Source of the DNA: JARRQB01 sp965368585
GTDB lineage: Bacteria > Pseudomonadota > Gammaproteobacteria > Chromatiales > Chromatiaceae
Length of the DNA stretch: 15,631 nt
Direction: 5' to 3'
NCBI GenBank assembly: GCA_965368585.1
Contig: CBDUNM010000123.1
Coordinates: forward strand, 1 to 15,631
The notes beneath the pieces are model-generated. The model was not told the DNA's origin. It did not search any database and saw nothing but the letters and a program-made list of their open reading frames with translations. Positions within the stretch are counted from its first letter, which is position 1, and each line of letters starts with the position of its first letter. Of the stretch, positions 15,553 through 15,631 are shown one piece after another. The position numbers and the translations under genes are program-made.

Positions 15553-15631
15553 GTGTCGAAGGTAAAATTTGAACGTAAGAAGCCGCACGTAAACGTAGGC
15601 ACGATAGGTCACGTTGACCATGGCAAGACGA
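15553..15631 (+). CDS. tuf: Elongation factor Tu, N-terminal end (partial, cut by window end)
   Basis: From GTG at 15553 the frame reads MSKVKFERKKPHVNVGTIGH and continues through VDHGKT, the start of EF-Tu with the G1 P-loop GHVDHGKT (residues 19-26). AGGGGTG (15538-15544) lies 8 nt upstream as ribosome-binding site. Only 26 codons are inside the window; the rest is outside. This is the tufA-like copy that ends the str operon, 31 nt after fusA. The C-terminal end of another tuf copy is at 1-54, so two copies in direct orientation flank the cluster. TTGACA at 15527-15532 looks like a -35 box but no -10 box follows at the right distance. Confidence 0.97.
   Translation, partial: MSKVKFERKKPHVNVGTIGHVDHGKT

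Overview
This window is a bacterial transcription/translation core cluster, all on the + strand. The order is tuf (3' end only), tRNA-Trp, secE, nusG, rplK, rplA, rplJ, rplL, rpoB, rpoC, rpsL, rpsG, fusA and a second tuf (5' end only). Every protein gene is full-length and of normal size for its family except the two tuf fragments cut by the window edges. The moderately GC-rich sequence, the three-helix SecE, the proteobacterial L10 leader and RpoB/RpoC sequences very close to the E. coli proteins as I recall them point to a gammaproteobacterium, probably outside the Enterobacterales. In E. coli the secE-rpoC ('bet') block and the str operon lie far apart on the chromosome and each tuf copy belongs to one of them; here both blocks are contiguous and a tuf copy sits at each end. 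I cannot name the species.

Layout. 1-191: end of EF-Tu, a strong intrinsic terminator, then tRNA-Trp starting right after its U-tract. 207-1122: secE and nusG, 1 nt apart, followed by a terminator-like hairpin. 1247-2375: rplK-rplA (L11, L1). 2376-2603: rplJ leader with the L10-binding kink-turn fold. 2604-3555: rplJ-rplL (ribosomal stalk). 3556-3789: spacer with an attenuator-like hairpin. 3790-12194: rpoB and rpoC. 12195-12509: the only gene-free stretch over 300 bases; it holds a perfect 11-bp inverted repeat, a near-consensus sigma70 promoter, an intrinsic terminator just downstream of the predicted start site, and the rpsL leader. 12510-15521: rpsL, rpsG, fusA. 15553 to the end: the start of tuf.

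The genes work together in making the ribosomal stalk and decoding centre (L11, L1, L10, L7/L12, S12, S7), RNA polymerase core (beta, beta'), the factor linking polymerase and ribosome (NusG), the elongation factors (EF-G, EF-Tu) and an essential Sec translocon subunit. Control visible in the sequence is mostly at the RNA level: the L10 leader and four intrinsic-terminator-like hairpins in spacers.

I found no mobile element, CRISPR array, foreign gene or unknown protein, so nothing here is a new gene system. The best leads are non-coding or small: the promoter-then-terminator arrangement ahead of rpsL, the inverted repeat after rpoC, the terminator abutting tRNA-Trp, a strong terminator after nusG with no clear rplK promoter behind it, and an in-frame insertion of about 22 residues in RpoB relative to E. 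coli.
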